Shown here: positions 8,045-15,932 of the stretch, piece after piece
How the letters are laid out: each line of letters begins with the position of its first letter
Numbering within the stretch: position 1 is the first letter of the stretch
Assembly: GCA_964481485.1 (NCBI GenBank)
Contig: CAYZVM010000068.1
Span: 1-26,702 of the forward strand
Direction of reading: 5' to 3'
Length of the DNA: 26,702 bases
DNA from: M3007 sp964481485
GTDB taxonomy: Bacteria; Bacteroidota; Bacteroidia; Chitinophagales; Saprospiraceae
Program-made: the position numbers and the translations under genes
The notes under the pieces: generated by a model
Seen by the model: the letters and a program-made list of their open reading frames with translations, nothing else
The model's database searches: none
Told to the model about the DNA's origin: nothing

Positions 8045-8088
8045 GAAAACAAAAACTGAATATTCAAAAACGTATTCCGCTCTCCGCC

Positions 8089-8988
8089 ATGGGACAGACT
8101 AAAAAGTACACAGAGCCGGAAATCTTTAAAACGCAGGAAGGATACCGCCACACCACCGGCAGCAGCCGTCACCGTCGTCCCAATGTCAGCCCGGGGCGCA
8201 TCGTGCACGAGCCGCAAGATGCGCTGCCGATGCCAGTGCTGTTGCGCCAGATTTTGTTTCGGTTGCAACGCTCTTGGATTGCGCTGCGGTTCCAAGCCAA
8301 TCGCTACACATTAGGTGCGTTTCGCCGACAAGCCGTGATGAAATTGGGTTTTTTGGCTTTTGCCGGGTACTTTCTTTTTCTCTCTGAAAAAGGCCCAACA
8401 TTGTTGTCGAGTACGCCGCAGCAAACCTATCAAAGCATCACCACGCCGCTCGAATGGGGCAACGACGAAAAAGAAGAAGCAAAAACAAAACCTGTGAAAT
8501 GGAAAGGCAAAAACGAAGCTGCGCCGGTGCCAGCATCTGGCCTCAGCACGGAACAAACACGGGATTACATTGAGCGATTCCACAAAATCGCTATCGGCGA
8601 AATGGAAAAATTTGGCATCCCGGCTAGCATCAGCCTCGCACAAGGATTGATAGAAAGCCGGGCAGGATTGAGCAAATTGGCAGTGAACAACAACAATCAT
8701 TTCGGCATCAAATGTTTCTCGCGCCGCTGTGGAAAAGGGCATTGTTCCAATTTCACCGACGACACACACAAGGATTTTTTCCGAAAATTCAAATCCCCTT
8801 GGGAAAGTTGGCGCGCCCACAGCCAATTGCTGGCTTCCGGCAGATATGCCAAACTCAAAAAGCACGGTCGCAACTACCGAAAATGGGCGTATGGCCTCAA
8901 GTCAGTCGGGTATGCCACCGATCGCACTTACGCCGAAAAACTCATCGGTATCATCGAGCGGTACGACTTGCACAAATATGACAGGTAA
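8089..8988 (+). CDS. Membrane-anchored glucosaminidase (GH73-type peptidoglycan hydrolase)
   Basis: The 299-residue protein has a basic cytoplasmic N-terminus of about 80 residues and one membrane helix at about 85-98 (KLGFLAFAGYFLFL). A charged linker (to about 150) leads to a C-terminal domain of the mannosyl-glycoprotein endo-beta-N-acetylglucosaminidase family. The catalytic glutamate is in SLAQGLIESRAG (Glu189), followed by NNHFGIKC, FRKFKSPWESWRAHS, the LL-x-SGRYAKL stretch and YATDRTYAEKLI. These enzymes cut the glycan backbone of peptidoglycan during growth or division. The type-II membrane topology places the catalytic domain in the periplasm. The start ATG follows a leader with a -7-like box. 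OsmC follows 59 bases later on the same strand, with its own promoter-like box. Confidence 0.9.
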   Translation: MGQTKKYTEPEIFKTQEGYRHTTGSSRHRRPNVSPGRIVHEPQDALPMPVLLRQILFRLQRSWIALRFQANRYTLGAFRRQAVMKLGFLAFAGYFLFLSEKGPTLLSSTPQQTYQSITTPLEWGNDEKEEAKTKPVKWKGKNEAAPVPASGLSTEQTRDYIERFHKIAIGEMEKFGIPASISLAQGLIESRAGLSKLAVNNNNHFGIKCFSRRCGKGHCSNFTDDTHKDFFRKFKSPWESWRAHSQLLASGRYAKLKKHGRNYRKWAYGLKSVGYATDRTYAEKLIGIIERYDLHKYDR

Positions 8989-8997
8989 AAGTTGGGT

Positions 8998-9005
8998 TAC
9001 TTTTG
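8998..9005 (+). promoter_or_regulatory. Candidate -7 promoter box of the OsmC gene
   Basis: TACTTTTG matches TAnnTTTG and lies 42 bases before the OsmC start, giving a leader of about 35 bases. No TTG lies at standard -33 spacing. Confidence 0.45.
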
Positions 9006-9047
9006 CGGGGCGTCGAAGGCGCAAACAGCCTTTGTGCAGATTGTTTT

Positions 9048-9470
9048 ATGAAAATAACATTGCAGAGAATCAACCAAGCCGTCCGGTTTGAAGGCGAGAA
9101 CACGGCGGGTATCACAGTTGTAACAGAGGGCAGCCCCGATATCGGCGGCGAAGGGAAAGGCATCCGGCCTATGGAACTTTTGCTGATGAGCCTCGCCTCG
9201 TGCAGCAGCATGGATGCCGTGACGATTTTAAAAAAAATGCGGCAGCCATTGGAGGGTATGAAAGTGGAGGTGGAAGGTGAACGCGACACGGAACAGGTGC
9301 CCGCCGTGTTCAAAAAAATCCACCTCCATTTTGACCTTTCCGGCCCTCTCAAACCCGAAAAGGTGGAGCAAGCCCTGCGCCTCGCGGTCGAAAAATATTG
9401 CAGTGTGGGCAGGATGCTGGAAAAAACGGCGACCATTACTTGGGATTTCACTATCAAAGACCGGCTTTGA
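9048..9470 (+). CDS. OsmC/Ohr family protein
   Basis: The 140-residue product matches the OsmC fold: GIRPMELLLMSLASCSSMDAV with the first reactive cysteine at 52, and VEKYCSVGRML with the second at 118. OsmC/Ohr proteins reduce organic hydroperoxides with a peroxidatic and a resolving cysteine, and related members act on persulfides or polysulfides. I choose the ATG at 9048 because the upstream extension to 9003 is not OsmC-like. It converges on the exported DsrE-like gene and the two overlap by 17 bases including both stops. Being next to a sulfur-metabolism cluster makes a reactive-sulfur role conceivable, but that is inference. Confidence 0.9.
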   Translation: MKITLQRINQAVRFEGENTAGITVVTEGSPDIGGEGKGIRPMELLLMSLASCSSMDAVTILKKMRQPLEGMKVEVEGERDTEQVPAVFKKIHLHFDLSGPLKPEKVEQALRLAVEKYCSVGRMLEKTATITWDFTIKDRL

Positions 9471-9885
9471 TATATGCCCAACCCGCGTCTTGTTTTAGCA
9501 CCACTTCCACCACCCCGGCTGGCACGGTGCGGCACTCGGACATCAACTCTTCACGCTTGATTTTGCGCTCGCGCAGGGTGTTTTCGCAAGCCACAAAATC
9601 CACACCTTTGGCTTTGAGGGCGCTGATACCACTTGCCTGTTTGGTCTTGTCGGTTTGCAAAAAGGTGATGCCGTTGTTGTGGCACACGACTTCCAACTTT
9701 GCGTTGGGCGCAGCAGTGAGGAAGTTATTGAGTTGTTTTACCAATGCTTTGTGGGCGAGTGTGTCGCCGGTGGTCAGTTGGAAAACAACTTTGAGTTTTT
9801 TGTTCGTGACGACTGGCGCAGCAGTTTGAGCATGAACAAGCGGGGAAAACAGCACCGCTAAACAGAGCAAAAGGACATTTTTCAT
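9454..9885 (-). CDS. Exported DsrE-family-like protein
   Basis: The 143-residue product begins with a clear Sec signal peptide (MKNVLLLCLAVLFSPLVHAQ, cleavage after Ala19). The mature part reads KKLKVVFQLTTGDTLAHKAL, then LEVVCHNNGITFL and GVDFVACENTLRERKI, ending GVVEVVLKQDAGWAYIKAGL. This fits the DsrE/DsrF-like superfamily (COG1416-type), with the conserved Cys in the ACENTL motif. DsrE-type proteins carry or relay persulfide sulfur, and this group is exported. It is the last gene of the eight-gene minus-strand series, 14 bases after the small membrane protein gene. The frame is open to 10110, but the start at 9885 is fixed by the signal peptide. Confidence 0.88.
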   Translation of the reverse strand: MKNVLLLCLAVLFSPLVHAQTAAPVVTNKKLKVVFQLTTGDTLAHKALVKQLNNFLTAAPNAKLEVVCHNNGITFLQTDKTKQASGISALKAKGVDFVACENTLRERKIKREELMSECRTVPAGVVEVVLKQDAGWAYIKAGL

Positions 9886-9899
9886 GGCGCGAAGTTGAA

Positions 9900-10118
9900 T
9901 CATTTTTTTGCAAAAATCTTTAGCACAAAAATACGCAGTAAAAGTACCCACGGCAGCCCATGCATTGCCAAATCGAACCAGTCCATTGCTTTCATGCCCA
10001 CTGCGCCACCTACCACCCAGCGGAGTTTGCCCCAGAGGTGTGGCTCCGGCACGAATGGCGCCAGCCCGAGCGTGAGGCAAGCTATCAGCACCAATTTCCA
10101 GTCGTTCCACGGTTTCAT
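9900..10118 (-). CDS. Small conserved membrane protein
   Basis: The 72-residue product is MKPWNDWKLVLIACLTLGLA, then PFVPEPHLWGKL, a loop with AMDWFDLAMHG and a second hydrophobic segment (LPWVLLLRIFVLKIF) with a Lys tail. There are two membrane helices with a PEPH motif between them. Small proteins of this shape are widespread, and I recall them being automatically named as RND transporter, although nothing here supports transport. The start overlaps the stop of the fatty acid hydroxylase gene in an ATGA, which implies translational coupling. It lies in the eight-gene sulfur-related series, 14 bases before the DsrE-like gene. Confidence 0.82.
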   Translation of the reverse strand: MKPWNDWKLVLIACLTLGLAPFVPEPHLWGKLRWVVGGAVGMKAMDWFDLAMHGLPWVLLLRIFVLKIFAKK

Positions 10119-10987
10119 TTTCTGCGAAAGGGTTTTAGCATTTGACTAAAAAAGCCGTGCGGGTATTCGTCCACGTCGTCGAAGCCAAGTTTGATGTCGC
10201 GCCCGTCGCGGGGTATCCACGCATAGCCAAACAGGTAGTCCCAGACCGACAGCGTGATGCCGTAATTGACCCCATAACTTCCTTTGGGCAGGTCTTTGAC
10301 GTGGTGCCAAATGTGCATTTGTGGGTTGTTGAGGATGTATTTCAAGGGGCCGAGCGGCAAGTAAAGATTGGCGTGGTTGAGGTGGCCGATGACGATGGTG
10401 AACAGGTGCACGAGAATGAAATCCTGAATCCCAAAGCCTATCATCGCCAACGGGAGATACTCGATGCTGCGGTACACGATGGTTTCCCCAAAATGGTAGC
10501 GCAGGTGGGCGGCATAGCCCATTTCGCGCACCGAATGGTGGACTTTGTGCACTTCCCATAGAAACGGCACGCGGTGGAGCAGCCGGTGGACATTCCATTG
10601 CACAAAATCGCGCACCACAAACAGGATGAGCAATTGCACCCAATATGGCAATGTAGCCACATTGATGGCGACCAGATTCCGGATGCCAAAAACGCTGGCC
10701 AACACATCATTGAATGCCTTGACCGCTACATCCGATACCGCCGCATAGCCTACCAAACCGAACAAGAAGAAATTGAAAAACATATAAAATGTGTCCAACC
10801 AAAAATCTTCCCGAATGGTGGGCTGGTTTTTGCGCCAGGGGAACAACAACTCCAGCACATACACGAAAGCAGAAATACCGATGAGCCAATAGAAATAGTT
10901 GCCCCAATGCGGGTTCAACACCTCGTGGGCAAGGTAATTGGCGTATCCAGTGAAACCATTGACGAAAGTTTGCCAGTAAGATTCCAT
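10115..10987 (-). CDS. Fatty acid hydroxylase / sterol desaturase family protein
   Basis: This integral membrane protein of 290 residues has several hydrophobic segments. It carries the histidine clusters of the di-iron fatty acid hydroxylase superfamily in order: HRLLH, HKVHH, a GHLNH histidine pair and HIWHH. These bind a non-heme di-iron centre that oxidises lipid C-H bonds using O2. Substrate is unknown; Bacteroidota make few sterols, so a fatty acid or lipid is more likely. I chose the ATG at 10987 (MESYWQTFVNGF); the upstream extension to 11044 is hydrophobic but unlike homologues. It follows thioredoxin after 60 bases and overlaps the next gene by four bases. Confidence 0.92.
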   Translation of the reverse strand: MESYWQTFVNGFTGYANYLAHEVLNPHWGNYFYWLIGISAFVYVLELLFPWRKNQPTIREDFWLDTFYMFFNFFLFGLVGYAAVSDVAVKAFNDVLASVFGIRNLVAINVATLPYWVQLLILFVVRDFVQWNVHRLLHRVPFLWEVHKVHHSVREMGYAAHLRYHFGETIVYRSIEYLPLAMIGFGIQDFILVHLFTIVIGHLNHANLYLPLGPLKYILNNPQMHIWHHVKDLPKGSYGVNYGITLSVWDYLFGYAWIPRDGRDIKLGFDDVDEYPHGFFSQMLKPFRRK

Positions 10988-11047
10988 TGTGTCGTTGATG
11001 ATGATTAAGAAGGCTTGAAAGAGTTTAGCAAAAGATATTGACAACCA

Positions 11048-11347
11048 CTACTTTATCGAGTCAATAGCATTTTTCAATGTCGCTTTGCTCTGCACGCCCG
11101 CTTGCCGCCATTGCAATTTCCCGTCCTTGAAAATCATGAGCGTGGGCACACTCATCACCTTGAACTGAGCCGCCAAGTTGGGGTTTTGGTCCACGTCAAT
11201 TTTGTACACGCGCACCCCTTCACCCAAGTCGGATTTCAAGTCTTCCAGTATGGGCGTCACCATGCGGCACGGACCGCACCATGTGGCGAAAAAGTCAATG
11301 ACGGTGGGTGTCGGAGAGGCGATGAGGTCTTGAAATGAAGTCTTCAT
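11048..11347 (-). CDS. trxA: Thioredoxin
   Basis: A compact 99-residue thioredoxin: IDFFATWCGPCRMV with the active-site pair Cys24 and Cys27, YKIDVDQNP, and the cis-proline in SVPTLMIF. No signal peptide is present, so it is cytosolic and reduces disulfides or supplies electrons to reductases. Its place between the Kelch-like secreted protein gene (8 bases upstream) and the fatty acid hydroxylase gene suggests it is transcribed with the thiosulfate-related genes. There it could serve sulfur transfer or reduction of persulfides. The start at 11347 gives MKTSFQDL; the longer frame to 11377 would add a His/Asn-rich stretch. Confidence 0.95.
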   Translation of the reverse strand: MKTSFQDLIASPTPTVIDFFATWCGPCRMVTPILEDLKSDLGEGVRVYKIDVDQNPNLAAQFKVMSVPTLMIFKDGKLQWRQAGVQSKATLKNAIDSIK

Positions 11348-11355
11348 GTTGTGTA

Positions 11356-12969
11356 TTATTGTTTGATGATTTGACAATTGGCGATAATGTTGCCCTGCTC
11401 ATTGAGCAAGACGGTGTAGGTTCCTTTCGGAAACCATTTGAGCGTGACAGGGATTTGATGCTTCCCTGCCGGGTATTCTTGCTCGGGTATTCGCAGCACT
11501 CGTTTTCCGCTGGCGTCGAATATTTGGATGCCGATTTTTTGCCGAAGATTTGTTTCAAAAGAAATCTGCACTTCGTCGCGGAAAGGATTGGGGACAGCGG
11601 CGACTCGGAGCGCACTGCCCGCCCGCACCTCGTGCGCCGCGCTCGCAGCATTTTTTACCAAAAACACTTTGAACAGTCGGTTGGCAGCCACGCTTTCTAC
11701 GCCGGTATTGATGAAAAAAATATTTGGCTGGCTGCTCTGAATGCCGCCCAGAATATAGCCTGCCAGTATGGTGTCAGCGTCAATTTCGTCGAATCGCAAC
11801 ACGCCATTTTCGTAGCGCGGCACATCTGGGTGTGCGACAAATTCGGCACTCGCACCAGTCAGGTAGGGCATATCCCCGATTTTTACTTCCGTCATTTGCC
11901 CATCAGAAAAACGCGTCACCATGCTGATAGTTTTTACAAACGGGACTTCCACATCTTCAATCAAAAAACCGGTCACGTCGTCCACCTGAAATTGGCTGAT
12001 GCCGCCGAAAAAAATCGTATGCATTTGATTTTCAGCAGCATTGTAAAGAGCCAGATGCGCGGTGTGGTATTGGTTGAGGTGCTGATTGAACGCGTTGTTC
12101 ACCGAAAATCCCATGCTATCTACGTCCACCGTGTTGAGCCACGGGAGGTCTTGGCCGTATTGGAAAACACCCGAAAACATTGTGAAACCCTGCTTGCCAT
12201 CGGGGAAAATTTGCGGCACCATGTTGTAGTCGCGCCGGTGTAAATTTTGCGTGTCGCGCCATGCTTCGTAGTTGGTCAATGTCAGCGTGTTGCCGTCGTC
12301 CACGATTTTGAACCGGCGGATTTCGTTGGTGTATTCCTGAAAAAATCCCGGCCCGTGATTTGGCCCCATCGGGTTGTAACGGCCCATAAAATTTTGCCCC
12401 CCAGCGAGGTAAAAATAATCTCCGAGAAGGTCGAGGTAGCCACCCGTTACCCGCACCCGTTCGTCCTGCAATTGCCGAAAATGCGGCGTCAACGGCTGGT
12501 TGTTCACGATCGCATCTATTGCACCGGCCACGTCCACAGCCGTCAGATAGGGATAAGTGACGTGGTCGCCGGCGGTATTGGAGTAGCCATATCCGCCAAT
12601 GATGTAGAGCGTGTTACCCACCTGCCGAAACTCCATGTTCGTAGATTGCAATTGCTCCACCATCGAAGTAGGCAACGTGCTGAGCGGCTTCGACCACACC
12701 GTTTGAGTATTTGGGTCGAGTACGTACATACTGTTGTTCATACCTGCCACATCGAATGCCGCGAAAGGTTGGCGCTGATGCAGGCCGTCTTTCCGCCCAC
12801 CGATAACGAGCCATTTTCCGGCAGATTCACCAATGACGTAGGCCTGCAAGCCGGGCAAATTGGGAATGGGGAATTCTTCTAAAATGACCCTGACGTTGGA
12901 GGGTGTTTGCCCGAATAGGCCGCTCGCGCTCCAACTTGCAAGCATCAATATTGAAAATAAACGTTTCAT
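11356..12969 (-). CDS. Secreted Kelch-like beta-propeller protein with type IX sorting domain
   Basis: The 537-residue protein has a signal peptide (MKRLFSILMLASWSASGLFG, cleavage near Gly20/Gln). It then has a region to about residue 440 made of repeated blades: KWLVIGGRKDG, NTLYIIGGYGY, DYFYLAGGQN, MHTIFFGGIS and AGYILGGIQS. The spacing of these double-Gly strand motifs is that of a Kelch/galactose-oxidase-type propeller. The C-terminal 85 or so residues are a type IX sorting domain: VAAVPNPFRDEVQISF, IGIQIFDASGKRV, FPKGTYTVLLNEQG and a final KQ. It lies 21 bases after the SoxB-like gene and 8 bases before thioredoxin, which suggests co-transcription. A catalytic role is not visible; no heme or metal motif was recognised. 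Confidence 0.88.
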   Translation of the reverse strand: MKRLFSILMLASWSASGLFGQTPSNVRVILEEFPIPNLPGLQAYVIGESAGKWLVIGGRKDGLHQRQPFAAFDVAGMNNSMYVLDPNTQTVWSKPLSTLPTSMVEQLQSTNMEFRQVGNTLYIIGGYGYSNTAGDHVTYPYLTAVDVAGAIDAIVNNQPLTPHFRQLQDERVRVTGGYLDLLGDYFYLAGGQNFMGRYNPMGPNHGPGFFQEYTNEIRRFKIVDDGNTLTLTNYEAWRDTQNLHRRDYNMVPQIFPDGKQGFTMFSGVFQYGQDLPWLNTVDVDSMGFSVNNAFNQHLNQYHTAHLALYNAAENQMHTIFFGGISQFQVDDVTGFLIEDVEVPFVKTISMVTRFSDGQMTEVKIGDMPYLTGASAEFVAHPDVPRYENGVLRFDEIDADTILAGYILGGIQSSQPNIFFINTGVESVAANRLFKVFLVKNAASAAHEVRAGSALRVAAVPNPFRDEVQISFETNLRQKIGIQIFDASGKRVLRIPEQEYPAGKHQIPVTLKWFPKGTYTVLLNEQGNIIANCQIIKQ

Positions 12970-12990
12970 CGTCAATGTTTTAAAATGGGT

Positions 12991-14682
12991 TTACCTAAAT
13001 GTGTACGGCACGCCCGTCACCTGCGTCAGCAAAGTCGCCGGAGCGTCCAAAGCCTTGGCATATCCGCGCGGCGTGGGTGTCACGGGCGAATTGGCCGACA
13101 AGTAATCGCGCATCGTTTGGTGCAAAGTATAGGGCGTGTTTTTGCCTTCTTTCACGTTCGGGATGCGGCAGAGCATCGTGTCGGGGTCGCCGTCGCGCTC
13201 GCAAGCGCAGACAGTGTAAGTTCTCTGTAAATCAAGCGGTTGGCTCCCAATCGTGACTTTCTTCACCCGTTTTCCTGGCTCACCAAAAGCCAAAAATTCG
13301 ATTTCCATGCCTTTGAATTTGACCACCCAGCCGCCGAATCGTTTGGAAGCATCTTTGGCAAAAACATTGTTCAATTCCTTTTCCAACCAGTCGGACAACT
13401 GTTGGCCGGTCACTTTGGCAGTGCGGATGTACGAATCCACCGGCAGCATATCGAAAATATAACCTTCGGTAATGGGCGCGAGACCATCGGGGCCGACATT
13501 GCGCGGCGGGCAGAACCGGAAACCGTTGGACAACACAATGTCCGTGTCAATGCGCCAATCGAGCGCATCAAGTATCATGGTATCAATAGTATTTTCTATC
13601 ACAAAGTAGCGATAGAGCGGCACGGTGCTGTACCCGTGAATTTTGTTGATGTCGGTTGCAAACGGTGCTTCGAGCTTGTCAATCAATTTTTGAACCGCTG
13701 GTTTTGGCTTGTATTTTTTCGCGTCCACTTCCAACAATTCATATTTCTCGCCGACGATTTTGCCGTCTTTCACCTCCAAATCGAGCCGCCCGACGAAGGA
13801 GCCAAACGCGCCCGGCTCCACCACTTTGGCGTATTTGCAAACAATCGGCTCGCGGACGCGCTCGTGGGTGTCGCCGCCGAAAATGTAGTCAACGCCCTCA
13901 CATTCAGGCAGATTGGCCAAATTGATTTGCTGCGAAAGCCCGATGTGCGCCACGATGATGACAAAGTCGCATTGCTCTTGCTCACGCAATACTTTCACCC
14001 ACTGGGCAAGGCTTTCTTCAGGTTTTGTGTAAATAATTCCTTTGGAATAATTCGGCGACTGGCGCAGCGGCACGAGGTGGTCGGTGAGGCCGATGAATCC
14101 GATTTTTACTCCCAAGCGCGACCAAGTGTAATAGGGCGGGAACACGAGTTCGCCTTTTTTGCCTTCTCCCAAATCGTGGTACATATTGGCGCAAACCTTT
14201 GGCGCATCGAGACCGCCGAGCAGGGTTTGCATGGCTTTTTTGCCATAAATCACCTCCCAATTGCCGGGCAAATAAAGGTCGTAGCCGATTTCATTCAGTA
14301 TTGGCACAAAGGCTTTGCCCGTCGTTTTCACCGAAAGTTCGCTGCCTTGAAACATATCGCCCGTGTCAATCGTGAACGTGTTGGGGTTTTGTTTCCTGAT
14401 TTTATCGAGCATGGTGGCGAGTTGCGCATACCCGGCTGTTTTCCGAAAAACCATTTTTTCATTTTCCCAAAACATCTCGTCGTGCGGGTGTATCTGGCAA
14501 TGGACATCTGTGGTTTGCAGCACTGTTAGGGTGCCGGATTGCGGTGACTCCAAGTCAGGCGATGACTCCGAGTCATCGCCTGACTTGGTGGTCGGGGTTG
14601 CTCCGACAGCCAAAGGCGAGAGGCTGGCGCCGATGCCAGTCAGGAGAGAATTGCGTAAAAAGTTGCGACGGTTGGTAGCCAT
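12991..14682 (-). CDS. SoxB-like bifunctional metallophosphatase / 5'-nucleotidase family protein
   Basis: The 563-residue protein begins with a twin-arginine signal (NRRNFLRN, hydrophobic core to about 28), so it is exported folded. The metallophosphoesterase domain shows TTDVHCQ (Asp59, His61), IDTGDMFQG, LPGNWEVIYG (Asn141), VAHIGLS (His246) and FGGDTHERV (Asp271, His273). The C-terminal 5'-nucleotidase domain carries LSNGFRFCPP, then TEGYIFDMLPVDSYIRTAKV and GGWVVKF. GNWE in place of the nucleotidase GNHE, and the PVDSYIRTAKVTG segment, favour SoxB-like relatives. SoxB hydrolyses the sulfate group from carrier-bound thiosulfate. The usual first His of GHTH is Asp here. It follows TsdA by 86 bases. 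No SoxYZ or SoxXA is in the window, so the exact substrate is open. A palindrome encodes residues 32-45. Confidence 0.82.
   Translation of the reverse strand: MATNRRNFLRNSLLTGIGASLSPLAVGATPTTKSGDDSESSPDLESPQSGTLTVLQTTDVHCQIHPHDEMFWENEKMVFRKTAGYAQLATMLDKIRKQNPNTFTIDTGDMFQGSELSVKTTGKAFVPILNEIGYDLYLPGNWEVIYGKKAMQTLLGGLDAPKVCANMYHDLGEGKKGELVFPPYYTWSRLGVKIGFIGLTDHLVPLRQSPNYSKGIIYTKPEESLAQWVKVLREQEQCDFVIIVAHIGLSQQINLANLPECEGVDYIFGGDTHERVREPIVCKYAKVVEPGAFGSFVGRLDLEVKDGKIVGEKYELLEVDAKKYKPKPAVQKLIDKLEAPFATDINKIHGYSTVPLYRYFVIENTIDTMILDALDWRIDTDIVLSNGFRFCPPRNVGPDGLAPITEGYIFDMLPVDSYIRTAKVTGQQLSDWLEKELNNVFAKDASKRFGGWVVKFKGMEIEFLAFGEPGKRVKKVTIGSQPLDLQRTYTVCACERDGDPDTMLCRIPNVKEGKNTPYTLHQTMRDYLSANSPVTPTPRGYAKALDAPATLLTQVTGVPYTFR
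14550..14588. repeat. Perfect 18-bp palindrome inside the soxB-like gene
   Basis: Arms 14550-14567 and 14571-14588 are exact reverse complements around CCG. The left arm is CCAAGTCAGGCGATGACT. It lies in frame and encodes residues 32-45, in the linker between the Tat signal and the catalytic domain. It looks like an inserted REP-type element. Confidence 0.9.
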
Positions 14683-14690
14683 GGTCAGTA

Positions 14691-14755
14691 GTTGTTAGTT
14701 GTTGGTTCTCGGTTGCTGGTTGATCGTTGCTGGTTTGTACATAATTCATAACTCA
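14691..14755. repeat. Low-complexity GTTGTTAGTTGTTG tract
   Basis: The intergenic segment between the TsdA and SoxB-like genes holds GTTGTTAGTTGTTGGTT followed by further GTTGCTGGTT-like units and ATTCATAACTCATAATT. The 14-base string GTTGTTAGTTGTTG recurs at 22207-22220 inside the FAD protein gene. Confidence 0.6.
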
Positions 14756-14768
14756 TAATTCACCATTC

Positions 14769-15929
14769 CTACTTCTTCCGAGCAGTTTTGTAAAAAGCCA
14801 CGATTGGGCCAAACGGGCCGTATTTGTGCTGTCGTTCTGGAAAGGTATCGGCAAATGGCCCGAACGGGTGGTCATAAGGCTTTTTGGCGATATTGGGCCA
14901 ATCGGTGTCCAAAAACGGGTGTTTCGGACGCGGCTGGGAATTGACGTAAGCCGCCACGTCCCACGCTTCTTCGTCGCTGAGCTGCGGATTTTGGTGGTTC
15001 GCCCCAAAGGGCATATTGGCTTTTACATAACCTGCAAAACGCGACATTCGGAACAGCCCCGCTCCTTCATTGTAACTCTGTGCGCCCCACAGCGGCGGGT
15101 ATTCCCGGGCGCTTTCGGGCATCGGCAAACCCTGCCCGTCGGCACCATGACAGGAGGCGCATTTTTCAACATACACCTTTTTACCGAGTGCAGGGTCGGC
15201 GGCACGCGCGAGCAACGGCACTTCCATCAAACCCGCCCCCTGAGGTTTTTCGCCCTTTGGCACGTTGGTGCCGAGCCAGTTCATATACGCCACGATGGCC
15301 CGCATTTCGCGGCTGGTGGTGTCCAAAGGCTGCCCGTTGAGGCTGCGCACGAAGCAATCGTTCACCCGTTTGGGGATGGTTTCGAGCGCGCCGGAGCGAG
15401 CTCGCATTTGCGGATAAGTGCTGGCGACAGCGAAGTAATTATTGCCAAAAGGTTTACCGCCCGCGTCGAGGTGGCAGTTTTGACAATTTAGGGCGTTGAT
15501 GATGGCTGGGCGCACGAGGCCATTTTCGCCAAAATAATCCTGCGTGTGGGCGATGAGGTCACGGCCATACGCGATGAGTTTTGCTTCTGCGTCCGTCTCG
15601 GCGAGATAGGGATCGGGGGCTTCCCACATTTTGTTTTTGTCAAAAACCGGCATCAGGCGTGCTCGCGCCTCAGCCAATGCCTTTTTATCGGCACGCACAT
15701 CTTTGTACCAAGCCACTAAACCTGCGCCGGCCATCAACAACGCTGCCGACCAAAGCATCCAACGCGCTCGTTGCAAAAAAGCAAGTTGTCGCCGGCATTG
15801 GTCAGATACAATGGAGTCGCCAGCCATTTTGTGCCGAAAAAATGCCATACCGCTCGTGACAGCAAAAATGCCGACCACCAGCGCGGCGATGACTAACCAC
15901 AAAATTGGGAAATAGACACTGGTGTCCAT
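14769..15929 (-). CDS. tsdA: TsdA-type diheme thiosulfate dehydrogenase, membrane-anchored
   Basis: TsdA oxidises two thiosulfates to tetrathionate (or the reverse) in the periplasm. The 386-residue protein has two c-type heme motifs, CQNCH (residues 149-153) and CASCH (257-261). It also has NDCFVRSLNG with Cys192 in the place of the unusual axial cysteine of heme 1, NMPFGA (Met306, candidate distal ligand) and DHPFGPFADTFPERQHKYGP near the C-terminus. All are TsdA family features. Unlike the classic enzyme with a cleavable signal, this one starts with two hydrophobic helices (about 8-30 and 57-75), suggesting membrane anchoring and electron delivery to a membrane acceptor. It starts 3 bases after the rhodanese gene, so the two form one transcript. 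Direction of the reaction cannot be read from sequence. Confidence 0.88.
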   Translation of the reverse strand: MDTSVYFPILWLVIAALVVGIFAVTSGMAFFRHKMAGDSIVSDQCRRQLAFLQRARWMLWSAALLMAGAGLVAWYKDVRADKKALAEARARLMPVFDKNKMWEAPDPYLAETDAEAKLIAYGRDLIAHTQDYFGENGLVRPAIINALNCQNCHLDAGGKPFGNNYFAVASTYPQMRARSGALETIPKRVNDCFVRSLNGQPLDTTSREMRAIVAYMNWLGTNVPKGEKPQGAGLMEVPLLARAADPALGKKVYVEKCASCHGADGQGLPMPESAREYPPLWGAQSYNEGAGLFRMSRFAGYVKANMPFGANHQNPQLSDEEAWDVAAYVNSQPRPKHPFLDTDWPNIAKKPYDHPFGPFADTFPERQHKYGPFGPIVAFYKTARKK

Positions 15930-15932
15930 GAT

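Noticed and set aside
11335..12243. Plus-strand open frame of 302 codons
   Set aside because: Antisense to the Kelch-like protein gene, which has a signal peptide and sorting domain.
13240..14529. Plus-strand open frame of 429 codons
   Set aside because: Antisense to the SoxB-like gene; Phe/His/Gly-rich shadow composition.
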